Assembly: GCA_023428025.1 (NCBI GenBank)
Contig: JAEYZN010000027.1
Location: 1 to 10,726, forward strand
Reading direction: 5' to 3'
Source of the DNA: Bacillota bacterium
Lineage (GTDB): Bacteria > Bacillota > Clostridia > Christensenellales > SZUA-584
Length of the DNA stretch: 10,726 bases
The notes under the pieces: model-generated
What the model was told of the DNA's origin: nothing
Seen by the model: only the letters and a program-made list of their open reading frames with translations
Databases searched by the model: none
Part shown: positions 5,207-10,726 of the stretch, one piece after another
Layout of the letters: each line of letters opens with the position of its first letter
Numbering within the stretch: position 1 is the first letter of the stretch
Translations under genes and position numbers: made by a program

Positions 5207-6466
5207 CTACCGCCATTTGCCGCCGCACGCGCGGTGCAGTTCCTCCGTGAGGTGGAACCAACGCATGGTGTTGTTCCGCTCGGGGTAAAACTCGTAGAAT
5301 TCGCCCTTGTGGAACGTATAGAAGCGCGATATATCGGTGCACATGCCGTAGGTGGGCACGGCGTCGGTGGGCAGCGTGAACGAGAACGGCTCTCCGTCCT
5401 TCGTGCCCTCAAACGTAAGGCCGCCGCGCGACAGGCTTAAATGCCCTTCGCCCGCGATGACGGAGGTCTCACCCTTCGTCAGCCGCTTGTATTTGGGCAG
5501 CACGCCCAGCTTCACACGCTCGCTGAACGCAAAATCCTCGTGCTGCACCTCCGCCTTGGCCTTATCGCGCTCCAGCGCGTACCACGCGGATATCGTCTCG
5601 GGGATGACGCAGCTGTCGTCCAGCGGGATCAGGTCGTAATAGCCGTTGACCGTGGCGCCGTTGCCACACGCCTCGCAGCGGATGACGTCGCCCTCGCCTC
5701 GCAGCGTGTGGAGCCCGCCGCATTTGGGGCACAAATAGAGCAGGTCGTGCAGGTTCTTCGCCATTCCGCCGCTGCCCCCAAACGGCACGCGCGCCTGCCT
5801 GTTCCACAGGTAGTCGTCGTGTGCCAGCTCGCGGTTCAGCGTTCCCTGTATCTCGTCGGCGCTGAGACTTTTCAGCTGCTCGGGCGAGAACAGCGTGTCC
5901 ACCACGATCTCCACGCGGCCGGGGCGGGTGTCCAGGCAGTGCTTGGTGTTGGTCATGTATCCGCCCGCGATCTTGATGTAATAGACGGTGACGCCGAGGT
6001 GCTTGAGCAGACGTCCGCTGCCCACCGCGCAGGGCTGGCCGCCGCCGGAAATGGAACTCATGCCCTCGGGGAACAGGCACACCCGCCCGCCGTTTTTGAT
6101 GACGCGGATGATCTCGGACACGGCGTGCACGTCCGGCGCGAAGTTGCGCTTGGGGATCACCTGCATGATCCTGAATATCGGGTACAGGTGCGACCGGAAA
6201 AATTCGTTGTAGCCCACCACGTAGTTCAGCCGGTGCGGCAGCACCGCGGGTGCGGAATACAGGTAGTCCACGCGCGACGCGTGGTTGCCCACCAGCACAT
6301 ACGGGTTTTTGTCCCTGGAGGGGCGCGCCTTGTAGGTGAAGGTGATGCCCAGCTTTTTGTTCAGCGCGAGCATCCAGATGCGGATCAGTATCCAGTAGAG
6401 CAGCGCGGGCGGCTTGCCCATGTGTCGGCGTTCCAGCTTTTGCTGCAGGGTCAGTTTCGTCCTCAT
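5207..6466 (-). CDS. PlsC-type lysophospholipid acyltransferase with zinc ribbon and C-terminal domain
   Basis: A 419-residue protein, well above the roughly 200-250 residues of a plain PlsC. The N-terminal half is an acyltransferase: a hydrophobic anchor (21-36), catalytic motif I NHASRVD (His62, Asp67) and motif III FPEG (132-135). Such enzymes transfer an acyl chain to a lysophospholipid or lysophosphatidate at the inner membrane face. Residues 246-267 hold a zinc ribbon, CPKC...CEAC (Cys246, 249, 264, 267). From about 335 to the end is a mixed, beta-rich region (GHLSLSRGGLTFEG, FYTFHKGEFYEFYPE) that looks PH/GRAM-like by eye but is unassigned. GAGGG lies 7 bases before the ATG. TTCTTT/TAGTAT (6563-6558, 6540-6535, spacer 17) is a weak candidate promoter. 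The order acyltransferase, zinc ribbon, extra domain suggests sensing or targeting added to the enzyme. Confidence 0.82.
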   Translation of the reverse strand: MRTKLTLQQKLERRHMGKPPALLYWILIRIWMLALNKKLGITFTYKARPSRDKNPYVLVGNHASRVDYLYSAPAVLPHRLNYVVGYNEFFRSHLYPIFRIMQVIPKRNFAPDVHAVSEIIRVIKNGGRVCLFPEGMSSISGGGQPCAVGSGRLLKHLGVTVYYIKIAGGYMTNTKHCLDTRPGRVEIVVDTLFSPEQLKSLSADEIQGTLNRELAHDDYLWNRQARVPFGGSGGMAKNLHDLLYLCPKCGGLHTLRGEGDVIRCEACGNGATVNGYYDLIPLDDSCVIPETISAWYALERDKAKAEVQHEDFAFSERVKLGVLPKYKRLTKGETSVIAGEGHLSLSRGGLTFEGTKDGEPFSFTLPTDAVPTYGMCTDISRFYTFHKGEFYEFYPERNNTMRWFHLTEELHRACGGKWR

Positions 6467-6491
6467 ATATAAGCCCTCGATGATGATAAAG

Positions 6492-6507
6492 TATGGATGA
6501 TTCCATA
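6492..6507 (-). promoter_or_regulatory. Palindrome TATGGA-n4-TCCATA upstream of the acyltransferase
   Basis: A perfect 6-bp inverted repeat with a 4-base spacer, 26 bases upstream of the acyltransferase ATG. It could be an operator or a small mRNA hairpin in the leader. Confidence 0.3.
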
Positions 6508-6520
6508 AAACCGACAGAGT

Positions 6521-6538
6521 GTATCCTTAACAGGATAC
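6521..6538 (-). promoter_or_regulatory. Palindrome GTATCCT-n4-AGGATAC upstream of the acyltransferase
   Basis: A perfect 7-bp inverted repeat with a TAAC spacer. It overlaps the possible -10 (TAGTAT, 6540-6535) of the acyltransferase gene, a position suited to repression. Confidence 0.35.
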
Positions 6539-6592
6539 TATTGATTGTCGAAAAATGAAAGAAGAAGATTCAAACTATATTTTTGAACAACC

Positions 6593-6624
6593 AAAAAAGC
6601 CCGCTGCCAAACGGGGCCGCGGGC
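6593..6624 (-). terminator. Terminator of the GH3/zinc-ribbon operon
   Basis: On the minus strand GCCCGC (6624-6619) pairs with GCGGGC (6604-6599), loop GGCCCCGTTTGGCA with further GC pairing possible, followed directly by six T (6598-6593). This is a canonical rho-independent terminator, 97 bases after the last stop codon of the operon. Confidence 0.75.
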
Positions 6625-6659
6625 GCTTCCATGTACCAAAAATCTCCCAATACTTAAAG

Positions 6660-6690
6660 CCGGTGCGGCAGGATTGCGCCGGTATTTTTC
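6660..6690 (+). terminator. Plus-strand hairpin with T tail, no gene to serve
   Basis: CCGGTGC (6660-6666) pairs with GCGCCGG (6676-6682) through one G-U pair, followed by TATTTTTC. It reads as a terminator on the plus strand, yet no plus-strand gene precedes it. On the minus strand the G-U becomes a C-A mismatch and only a short CTTT follows. It may block antisense transcription entering the operon, or simply be part of a double terminator region. Confidence 0.4.
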
Positions 6691-6720
6691 TATCGCTTAT
6701 CTTCTTTCACCAGGCCGAAT

Positions 6721-6978
6721 TTACCGCTCCAGCTTTTCGCCGCAGCTCGGACAATAGGTGGGCAGCGTCAGGGTTCTGAGGGGCAGCCCTGAATGGCAAT
6801 GCGGGCACTTATAAAACATGAGCTTCACCACCAATCCGCCGACGACAAGCAGCAGGGCAAAAACCGCAATGACTATGAACAGCACATCGATTCCTTTGAA
6901 AAAGAACAGCGTCAGGGCAAAAACAATCCCCGACAGCTGAAGGATATGACACAGCTTGCCTGATAACCTGTAATCCAT
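6721..6978 (-). CDS. Small membrane protein with C-terminal zinc ribbon
   Basis: An 85-residue protein with two hydrophobic segments (about 13-28 and 31-55) followed by a zinc-ribbon tail with CPHC (Cys58, Cys61) and CPSC (Cys76, Cys79). The pairs are spaced like a short treble-clef or zinc-ribbon finger that would face the cytoplasm. No family name is recalled. It begins 22 bases after the stop of the glycosidase gene, with GAGGT about 6 bases before the ATG, and shares that gene's terminator. It is therefore the second gene of the operon. A role in sensing or organising something at the membrane is only a guess; the link to sugar use is by position. Confidence 0.7.
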   Translation of the reverse strand: MDYRLSGKLCHILQLSGIVFALTLFFFKGIDVLFIVIAVFALLLVVGGLVVKLMFYKCPHCHSGLPLRTLTLPTYCPSCGEKLER

Positions 6979-7000
6979 CTCTCCACCTCTTAAAATAAAC

Positions 7001-9409
7001 TCAAAGCTGTTTCTTCCGCAGCAGCTTCAGCCCGCGTATCCAGTGCCCGTTGAAAATCTGCACCATGCCGTCTATCGCGCGCTTGTCGAAGTCGCCCGTC
7101 ATGCCGAGCGAGCGGACGGGCATATCCATCACCTGGGCGTCCACCATGCGTTCCACGTCGTCGCCCTCGCTGGCCTTCATGGATTTGACCGCCATGCGTT
7201 TGGCGAAGAACACGAACAGGCGTCCCAGCAGCGTGGCGCGCAGCTCGAAAACCGGCGTGTTGAGATGGAACGGCCTGCCCGTGCGCGGCTTTGCGATGGG
7301 CTTGCACAGCAGCGCGAGAAAATCCGCCTCGGGGATGTCCAGCGTGTCCCCGGTGTGCGGCAGCGTGTAGTACGACGGCGCAATGTCGTGATAGTCCGGC
7401 ACGGAGGATGCTGCGGCGTCGATGCGCACCATGGCGCGAAGGCGTATGTCCCGGCTGGACGCGCCGACGAGTATCTCGTAGTCGCCGGGCTCCACGTGCC
7501 AACCGTTTTCTTTCACGTTGTAATAGCTGACCGCGTCGCGCCCCAGCGTGAGCGAGACCGTCTTCTCTTCACCCGGCTGAAGCAGAACCTTCGCGAAGCC
7601 CTTCAGCTCCTTGGGCGCCTTGAACACGGACGGATTTTTGTGCGACACATAGAGCTGCGCCGCCTCCTTCCCCGCCGTGCCGCCGGTGTTGCGCACTGTG
7701 AACGTGACGGTCAGCGGCTCGTCCCCGCGGATGCTGTTACGGCCCAGCGCGAGGCTTGAGTATTCAAACGCCGTATAGCTCAGCCCATGGCCGAACGGGA
7801 ACAACACGTCCTTTTGCACGGCGTCGTAGTAGCGGTAGCCGGTGTAGATGCTCTCGCGGTACTGCGTGATGTATTTATCGTTGGCGAAATGATGATAGCA
7901 TGGCGTGTCGGCCAGCCGCAGCGGGAACGTCTCCGCCAGCTTGCCGGACGGGTTCGCGCGGCCCAGCAGTAGGTTCGCCGCCGCCTTGCCGCCCTGGCAC
8001 CCGCCGAGGTAGGTGAGCAGCACCGCGTTCACGCGCGGCAGCCACGGCATCGCCACCGCGCCGCCGCACTGCAGCACCACCACCACGTTGTCGTTCACGT
8101 CCGCCATCGCCTCGATCAGCCGGTTGTGGGACGGCGGCATATCCAGCGTGTCCCGGTCGAAGCCCTCGGACTCGCAGCTGTCCGGCAGGCCCGCAAACAC
8201 GAACACCACGTCCTTGCCCGCCGCGGCAGCAGCCGCCTCGCGGACCAGCGCCTCATCCGGTTGGATGCCCTCGGGCGCGTAGCCGTCGGCATAGTCGACG
8301 GAAAGGCCCAGCGCCAGCAACGCGCCCAGCGCGTTGTCCAGCCCCACCGGGTTGATTTTGCTGCTGCCCGCGCCCTGATAGCGCGGGTGCTTGGCCATGC
8401 TGCCCACCACGGCGCAGCGTCCGCCGCCGGTATACGGCAGGATGCCGCCGTCGTTCTTGAGCAGCACCGCCGATTCCTCCGCGATGCGCTGCGCGAGCCG
8501 CAGATGCGCCGCCGTGTCCACCGTGACCGAACGCTTGTGTTCCGCGCTTTTGAGTATCAGCGCCACCAGCCGCTCGGCGTGGGCGTCCAGCGCCTCCTGC
8601 GGGATGGTGCCTTTGTTTACCGCGTCCAGCACGATGGCGTCGGTACCCTTGGACACGCCCGGCATCTCCAGCTCCAGCCCGTTCCTGTACGACTCCGCCA
8701 CATCGTTCAGCGCGCCCCAGTCGGTGACAAACGCGCCCTCGAAGCCCCATTCGCCGCGCGCCACGTCCTCCAGCAGCCATCTGTTCTCGGAGCAGTACGC
8801 GCCGTTGATCTTATTGTAAGCCGTCATTACCGTCCACGGCCGGCTCTTTTTGATGGCCGTCTCGAAGGCCTTAAGGTATATCTCGCGCAACGCGCGCTCG
8901 TCCACCACGCTGTTATTGATCAGCCGCGCGGTCTCCTGGCTGTTGGCCGCGAAGTGCTTGAGGCTGGCGCCCACGCCCCGGCTCTGCACGCCGCCGATCC
9001 ACGTCGCCGCCATTGCGCCGCTTAAATACGGGTCTTCCGAGAAGTATTCGAAATTGCGTCCGCACAGCGGGCTGCGCTTGTGGTTCGCACCCGGCCCCAG
9101 CAGCACGGCGATGTTCTGCGACTGGCACTCGTCCCCCAGCGCCTCACCCATCTCGCGCAGCAGCACCTCGTCGAACGAGCAGGCCGTGGTGCAGGCCGCG
9201 GGGTAGCACACGGCGGGCACACTGTCATTCAGGCCCATGTTGTCACCCGAGCCCGCCTGCTTGCGCAGACCGTGCGGCCCGTCGCACACCATGACGGACG
9301 GCAGGCCGTATTCCTCGAACCCCGCCAGATGCCAGAAGTCTTGGCCGGTCAGCAGCAGCGCCTTTTGCTCATTGGTCATGCGGCTTACGATCTCTCTTGC
9401 GTTGCTCAT
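7001..9409 (-). CDS. Family 3 glycoside hydrolase (beta-glucosidase-like)
   Basis: An 802-residue enzyme with the three-domain GH3 layout. The N-terminal TIM-barrel domain (about 1-290) has GRNFEYFSEDP (117-127), KHFAAN (151-156) and the nucleophile Asp230 in FVTDWGA. The second domain carries the likely acid/base Glu415 in SEGFDR. A fibronectin-III-like domain (about 565-655) includes VRNTGG and KELKGFAKV. No signal peptide follows the chosen start, so it is probably cytoplasmic and acts on imported beta-linked oligosaccharides or glycosides. Residues about 665-802 form a tail with a hydrophobic stretch (ATLLGRLFVFFAKRMA) and MKASEGDDVERM. The frame is open to an ATG at 9517, but AAGGAG at 9423-9418 lies 8 bases before the ATG at 9409, and the promoter lies between, so the shorter form is right. 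Exact sugar specificity (glucose, xylose, N-acetylglucosamine) cannot be told. Confidence 0.92.
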   Translation of the reverse strand: MSNAREIVSRMTNEQKALLLTGQDFWHLAGFEEYGLPSVMVCDGPHGLRKQAGSGDNMGLNDSVPAVCYPAACTTACSFDEVLLREMGEALGDECQSQNIAVLLGPGANHKRSPLCGRNFEYFSEDPYLSGAMAATWIGGVQSRGVGASLKHFAANSQETARLINNSVVDERALREIYLKAFETAIKKSRPWTVMTAYNKINGAYCSENRWLLEDVARGEWGFEGAFVTDWGALNDVAESYRNGLELEMPGVSKGTDAIVLDAVNKGTIPQEALDAHAERLVALILKSAEHKRSVTVDTAAHLRLAQRIAEESAVLLKNDGGILPYTGGGRCAVVGSMAKHPRYQGAGSSKINPVGLDNALGALLALGLSVDYADGYAPEGIQPDEALVREAAAAAAGKDVVFVFAGLPDSCESEGFDRDTLDMPPSHNRLIEAMADVNDNVVVVLQCGGAVAMPWLPRVNAVLLTYLGGCQGGKAAANLLLGRANPSGKLAETFPLRLADTPCYHHFANDKYITQYRESIYTGYRYYDAVQKDVLFPFGHGLSYTAFEYSSLALGRNSIRGDEPLTVTFTVRNTGGTAGKEAAQLYVSHKNPSVFKAPKELKGFAKVLLQPGEEKTVSLTLGRDAVSYYNVKENGWHVEPGDYEILVGASSRDIRLRAMVRIDAAASSVPDYHDIAPSYYTLPHTGDTLDIPEADFLALLCKPIAKPRTGRPFHLNTPVFELRATLLGRLFVFFAKRMAVKSMKASEGDDVERMVDAQVMDMPVRSLGMTGDFDKRAIDGMVQIFNGHWIRGLKLLRKKQL

Positions 9410-9417
9410 GCGGTTCG

Positions 9418-9423
9418 CTCCTT
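9418..9423 (-). promoter_or_regulatory. Ribosome binding site that decides the GH3 start
   Basis: AAGGAG lies 8 bases upstream of the ATG at 9409-9407. It selects an 802-residue protein over the 838-residue open frame, whose extra N-terminus would cover the promoter. Confidence 0.75.
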
Positions 9424-9475
9424 CGGGTTTGATGGGATGGGACGACGTGTATGTTCTGTAAGGATATATGGGTAT

Positions 9476-9505
9476 ATTATACATCAGCGGCGGCGAAGAT
9501 GCCAG
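9476..9505 (-). promoter_or_regulatory. Promoter of the GH3 operon
   Basis: A perfect TATAAT (9481-9476) with CTGGCA (9505-9500, four of six matches to TTGACA) 18 bases upstream. Transcription would start near 9469, giving a leader of about 60 bases. Confidence 0.55.
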
Positions 9506-9690
9506 ACGGAACCGCACGCCTTCACCCGGACGCTACCCTGCGGTAACCCTGAGACTTTTGGGTGATTCATACGTCTCACCCGCGGCCACGCCTTCACGTC
9601 ATATCCCGTCAGCGCCTTGAACTGGTTCTTGTCCACCAGCCCCTTGGAATACAGCTTCATCATCTGGTCGAACGTGCCGCCCTGCGATTA
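9484..9690 (-). pseudogene. Startless relic ORF, XkdX-like fragment
   Basis: On the minus strand a GC-rich frame runs 67 codons from just after a TAA (9690-9688) to a TGA (9486-9484), with no start codon or ribosome site at its head; the first ATG is codon 9. Codons 1-33 read as a normal protein end (TFDQMMKLYSKGLVDKNQF, then KALTGYDVKA). 'YSKGL...Q...LTGYDV' resembles the short phage tail-associated XkdX family, which ends in an ITGxDY-like motif, though the middle would be shortened. Codons after about 34 (Arg/Pro/Val-rich) look like read-through of non-coding sequence. The relic starts exactly where AT-rich DNA ends, so it may be what remains of the gene or gene end displaced by the toxin cassette. 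The GH3 promoter overlaps its tail. Family assignment is tentative. Confidence 0.5.
9515..9597. repeat. 11-bp direct repeat, 72 bases apart
   Basis: CACGCCTTCAC occurs at 9515-9525 and again at 9587-9597. The second copy lies at the apparent end of the XkdX-like part of the relic, the first in the non-coding tail. It could mark a small duplication or insertion, or be chance in GC-rich sequence. An inverted repeat GGGTGA/TCACCC (9560-9565, 9576-9581) sits between the copies. Confidence 0.3.
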
Positions 9691-9707
9691 TGAGTTGGTA
9701 TTGGCAG

Positions 9708-9738
9708 AAAAAAGAAAAAATGCCGGGCATACCCGACA
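9708..9738 (-). terminator. Terminator of the toxin-immunity unit
   Basis: On the minus strand TGTCGGG (9738-9732), loop TATG, and CCCGGCA (9727-9721) form a 7-bp stem with one G-U pair, followed by TTTTTTCTTTTTT (9720-9708). It lies 66 bases after the immunity stop and is a strong rho-independent terminator. Confidence 0.78.
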
Positions 9739-9804
9739 AGATTAACGTTACTTATTAATCATAACGCGAAATTATTAATAGTTAAACATCCCAGAAGTTG
9801 AGCT

Positions 9805-10029
9805 TTACTCGAAAAAGATTTGAAACTCTCGGCCTTCTGATTCTTTTAGTATAGCTTTAACAAGTGCACTTCTTTCCTCATCCGTTACAGTAATATTATC
9901 ATGCGGAGGTAACCATCTCATTGTTTGTGCAACAGCATAGAACCCTTTCATACCTAGTTCGCCGTCAAACCGTGCAATCTTTCCATAGCATTCAACATCA
10001 ATATTGCCTCTCGTTCCCGTAATTTTCAT
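9805..10029 (-). CDS. Putative immunity protein of the adjacent toxin (Imm74-like?)
   Basis: A 74-residue protein beginning MKITGTRGNIDVECYGKI and ending in an EGREFQIFFE strand, with a central 'MRWLPPHDNITVTDEE' region. Predicted by eye: beta strands, a helix (DEERSALVKAILKE), a final strand; no signal peptide or membrane segment, so cytoplasmic. It starts 5 bases after the toxin stop, the standard order and spacing for a cognate immunity gene, and shares the toxin's AT-rich composition and terminator. The layout reminds me of the small immunity family Imm74 of polymorphic toxin systems; this is recollection, not a search. A GTG at 10038 overlaps the toxin stop (GTGA) and is in frame, but GAGGT (10041-10037) lies 7 bases before the ATG at 10029, so that start is preferred. 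It would bind and block the toxin in the producing cell and its siblings. Confidence 0.65.
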   Translation of the reverse strand: MKITGTRGNIDVECYGKIARFDGELGMKGFYAVAQTMRWLPPHDNITVTDEERSALVKAILKESEGREFQIFFE

Positions 10030-10034
10030 TTGCT

Positions 10035-10726
10035 TCACCTCATAAATATTATAGTTTCCACTAACGTTTCTGGGTCAATCACAGTTATCTTTGATACTTT
10101 TGGATTGACTCTTAAGATTGGCAATTCAATTGTATTCCAAACTCCGTCAGGATTTATTTTTGAGCCAATTATCGCTCTAATCTTACCAGAGGCTTGCCTA
10201 GCGTATGATGCAGACGCGTCTTTCCAAGCTTGTATTGCGGAAGGGTTATTAAAATCCCATTTTGGCAAATTAATTTCTTGCTCTTCCATAAGCATTTCCA
10301 GTGTTATCCCGTTATTTTGTTTTGCTAACTCTGCCGCTTTGGCCATACCACCAACTCCATTTGAGTTTCCGGACCAAAAGAATGCCTTGTTTAGTTCTGT
10401 CTTGAGTTGCTCATCTTTAAAGTATGTTATTTTTCCTTCTGCACTAAATTCTATTTCTTTCTTTTTATTATATACGCTTCCTCCTTGCTCGTCTATATTT
10501 ACTGATACATACGCCTCCGCCAGCTCTGCATCCCCCACGATCTCCGTCAGCAGTCCCTGCAACTGCGCCGTTTCCGCCTCCGTCAGCGTTTGCGTGCTTA
10601 TCACCGCCTTGATGGCCTCAGCCATTGTCCATGCGGTGGTGTCCAGTGCCATCTCACCCCTAAGATAGCCCATGAATTCATAATGTGCGGAATCAATCCC
10701 TATGCCCTGGTGGTTGATGTTGCCGC
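10035..10726 (-). CDS. C-terminal part of a polymorphic toxin with CD38/ADP-ribosyl-cyclase-like tip (5' truncated)
   Basis: The frame is open from the right edge (first full codon 10724-10722) to a TGA at 10037-10035, giving 229 visible residues; an ATG at 10673 is internal to the frame and without a ribosome site. Residues 1 to about 78 (GIGIDSAHYEFMGYLRG, then Thr/Ala/Glu-rich helices) are GC-rich in codon use and unassigned. From about 80 the DNA turns AT-rich and a separate domain begins. It shows, in order, FWSG (Trp117), TLE (Glu143), AWKDAS (Trp167-x3-Ser171) and ELP (Glu200). CD38 has the matching active-site series Trp125, Glu146, Trp189-x3-Ser193 and catalytic Glu226, with similar final spacing (33 versus 37). 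The inferred activity is cleavage or cyclisation of NAD+, which would kill by NAD depletion. Delivery route is unknown because the N-terminus is outside the window. A different NADase or ADP-ribosyl toxin family remains possible. Confidence 0.62.
   Translation of the reverse strand, partial: GNINHQGIGIDSAHYEFMGYLRGEMALDTTAWTMAEAIKAVISTQTLTEAETAQLQGLLTEIVGDAELAEAYVSVNIDEQGGSVYNKKKEIEFSAEGKITYFKDEQLKTELNKAFFWSGNSNGVGGMAKAAELAKQNNGITLEMLMEEQEINLPKWDFNNPSAIQAWKDASASYARQASGKIRAIIGSKINPDGVWNTIELPILRVNPKVSKITVIDPETLVETIIFMR

Larger units (their letters stand above)
9690..10490. other. AT-rich island carrying toxin tip and immunity gene
   Basis: By eye this 0.8-kb stretch falls to about 40% GC while sequence on both sides is near 60%. 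The left edge (about 9690) coincides with the TAA at the head of the relic. The right edge (about 10490) falls inside an uninterrupted reading frame, between AYVSVNI and SVYNKKKEIEF. It contains the toxin domain, the immunity gene and their terminator, that is, a complete exchangeable cassette. No terminal repeats, transposase or integrase are visible, so recombination in shared flanking sequence is the likelier route. Confidence 0.6.

Noticed and set aside
5441..6472. Long plus-strand ORF (343 codons) opposite the acyltransferase
   Set aside because: His/Val/Arg/Ala-rich shadow of a GC-rich gene on the other strand; the acyltransferase motifs (NHASRVD, FPEG, CxxC) settle the coding strand.
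6555..6779. Plus-strand 74-codon ORF beginning MKEEDSNYIF
   Set aside because: It has no ribosome site, crosses two terminator hairpins and ends antisense inside the zinc-ribbon gene; the frame changes character halfway.
9690..10490. Insertion sequence or integrated element as source of the AT-rich island
   Set aside because: No transposase, integrase, terminal inverted repeats or flanking target duplication is visible; the 11-bp direct repeat nearby lies on one side only.
10030..10668. Plus-strand 212-codon ORF opposite the toxin
   Set aside because: Almost exact antisense of the toxin frame, Ser/Ile/Phe-rich without motifs; the ribosome site, terminator and immunity order support the minus strand.
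1..10726. CRISPR array or tRNA gene
   Set aside because: No regularly spaced identical repeats and no cloverleaf with a T-arm GTTCRA-type motif were seen on either strand by eye.

Overview
The window reads like chromosomal DNA of a GC-rich anaerobic Bacillota (Clostridia-type) bacterium. Support: almost every gene has a strong AGGAGG-like ribosome site 5-9 bases before its start, a YlbF/YmcA-family protein is present (typical of Bacillota), and a YhhN/lysoplasmalogenase-like protein sits beside a PlsC-like acyltransferase. Genus cannot be told from the sequence. Most of the window looks about 60% GC by eye; one stretch near the right end (about 9690-10490) is clearly AT-rich and looks foreign.

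Layout. 1-351 (+): end of a Gly/Pro/Trp-repeat protein with a Cys-rich module and an acidic tail. 405-605: strongly structured spacer, possibly a minus-strand RNA or long 3' UTR ending in a T6 terminator. 612-950 (-): YlbF-like protein. 1044-2717 (+): promoter and a two-gene ABC-2 exporter (ATPase, then a permease joined by an ATGA overlap). 2769-3706 (+): promoter, Nudix hydrolase with an extra C-terminal region, terminator. 3780-4268 (-): bacteriohemerythrin with one iron-ligand position altered, and its terminator. 4374-5202 (+): promoter, structured leader and YhhN-family membrane protein. 5207-6466 (-): PlsC-type acyltransferase with a zinc ribbon and a further C-terminal domain, converging on the YhhN gene with 4 bases between the stops. 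6593-9505 (-): an operon of a family-3 glycoside hydrolase and a small membrane zinc-ribbon protein, with a clear promoter and terminator.

The most interesting part is 9484-10726 (-). A gene entering from beyond the right edge has a GC-rich N-terminal part that changes abruptly, near base 10490, to an AT-rich C-terminal domain. That domain carries, in order, the residues expected of the CD38/ADP-ribosyl cyclase fold (FWSG, TLE, W-x3-S, and a Glu in IELP). I read it as an NAD-consuming polymorphic toxin tip. A 74-residue gene follows 5 bases later, as an immunity gene would, and then a strong terminator. Just beyond, GC-rich DNA resumes with a startless 68-codon open relic in the same orientation, with phage XkdX-like character. 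It may be what lay downstream of the parent gene before the toxin cassette was inserted. Family assignments in this part rest on residue patterns and context only.

The yhhN-like and plsC-like neighbours could act on opposite sides of lysophospholipid/plasmalogen turnover. The GH3 operon is probably a cytoplasmic beta-glycosidase for oligosaccharides or glycosides taken up by the cell.
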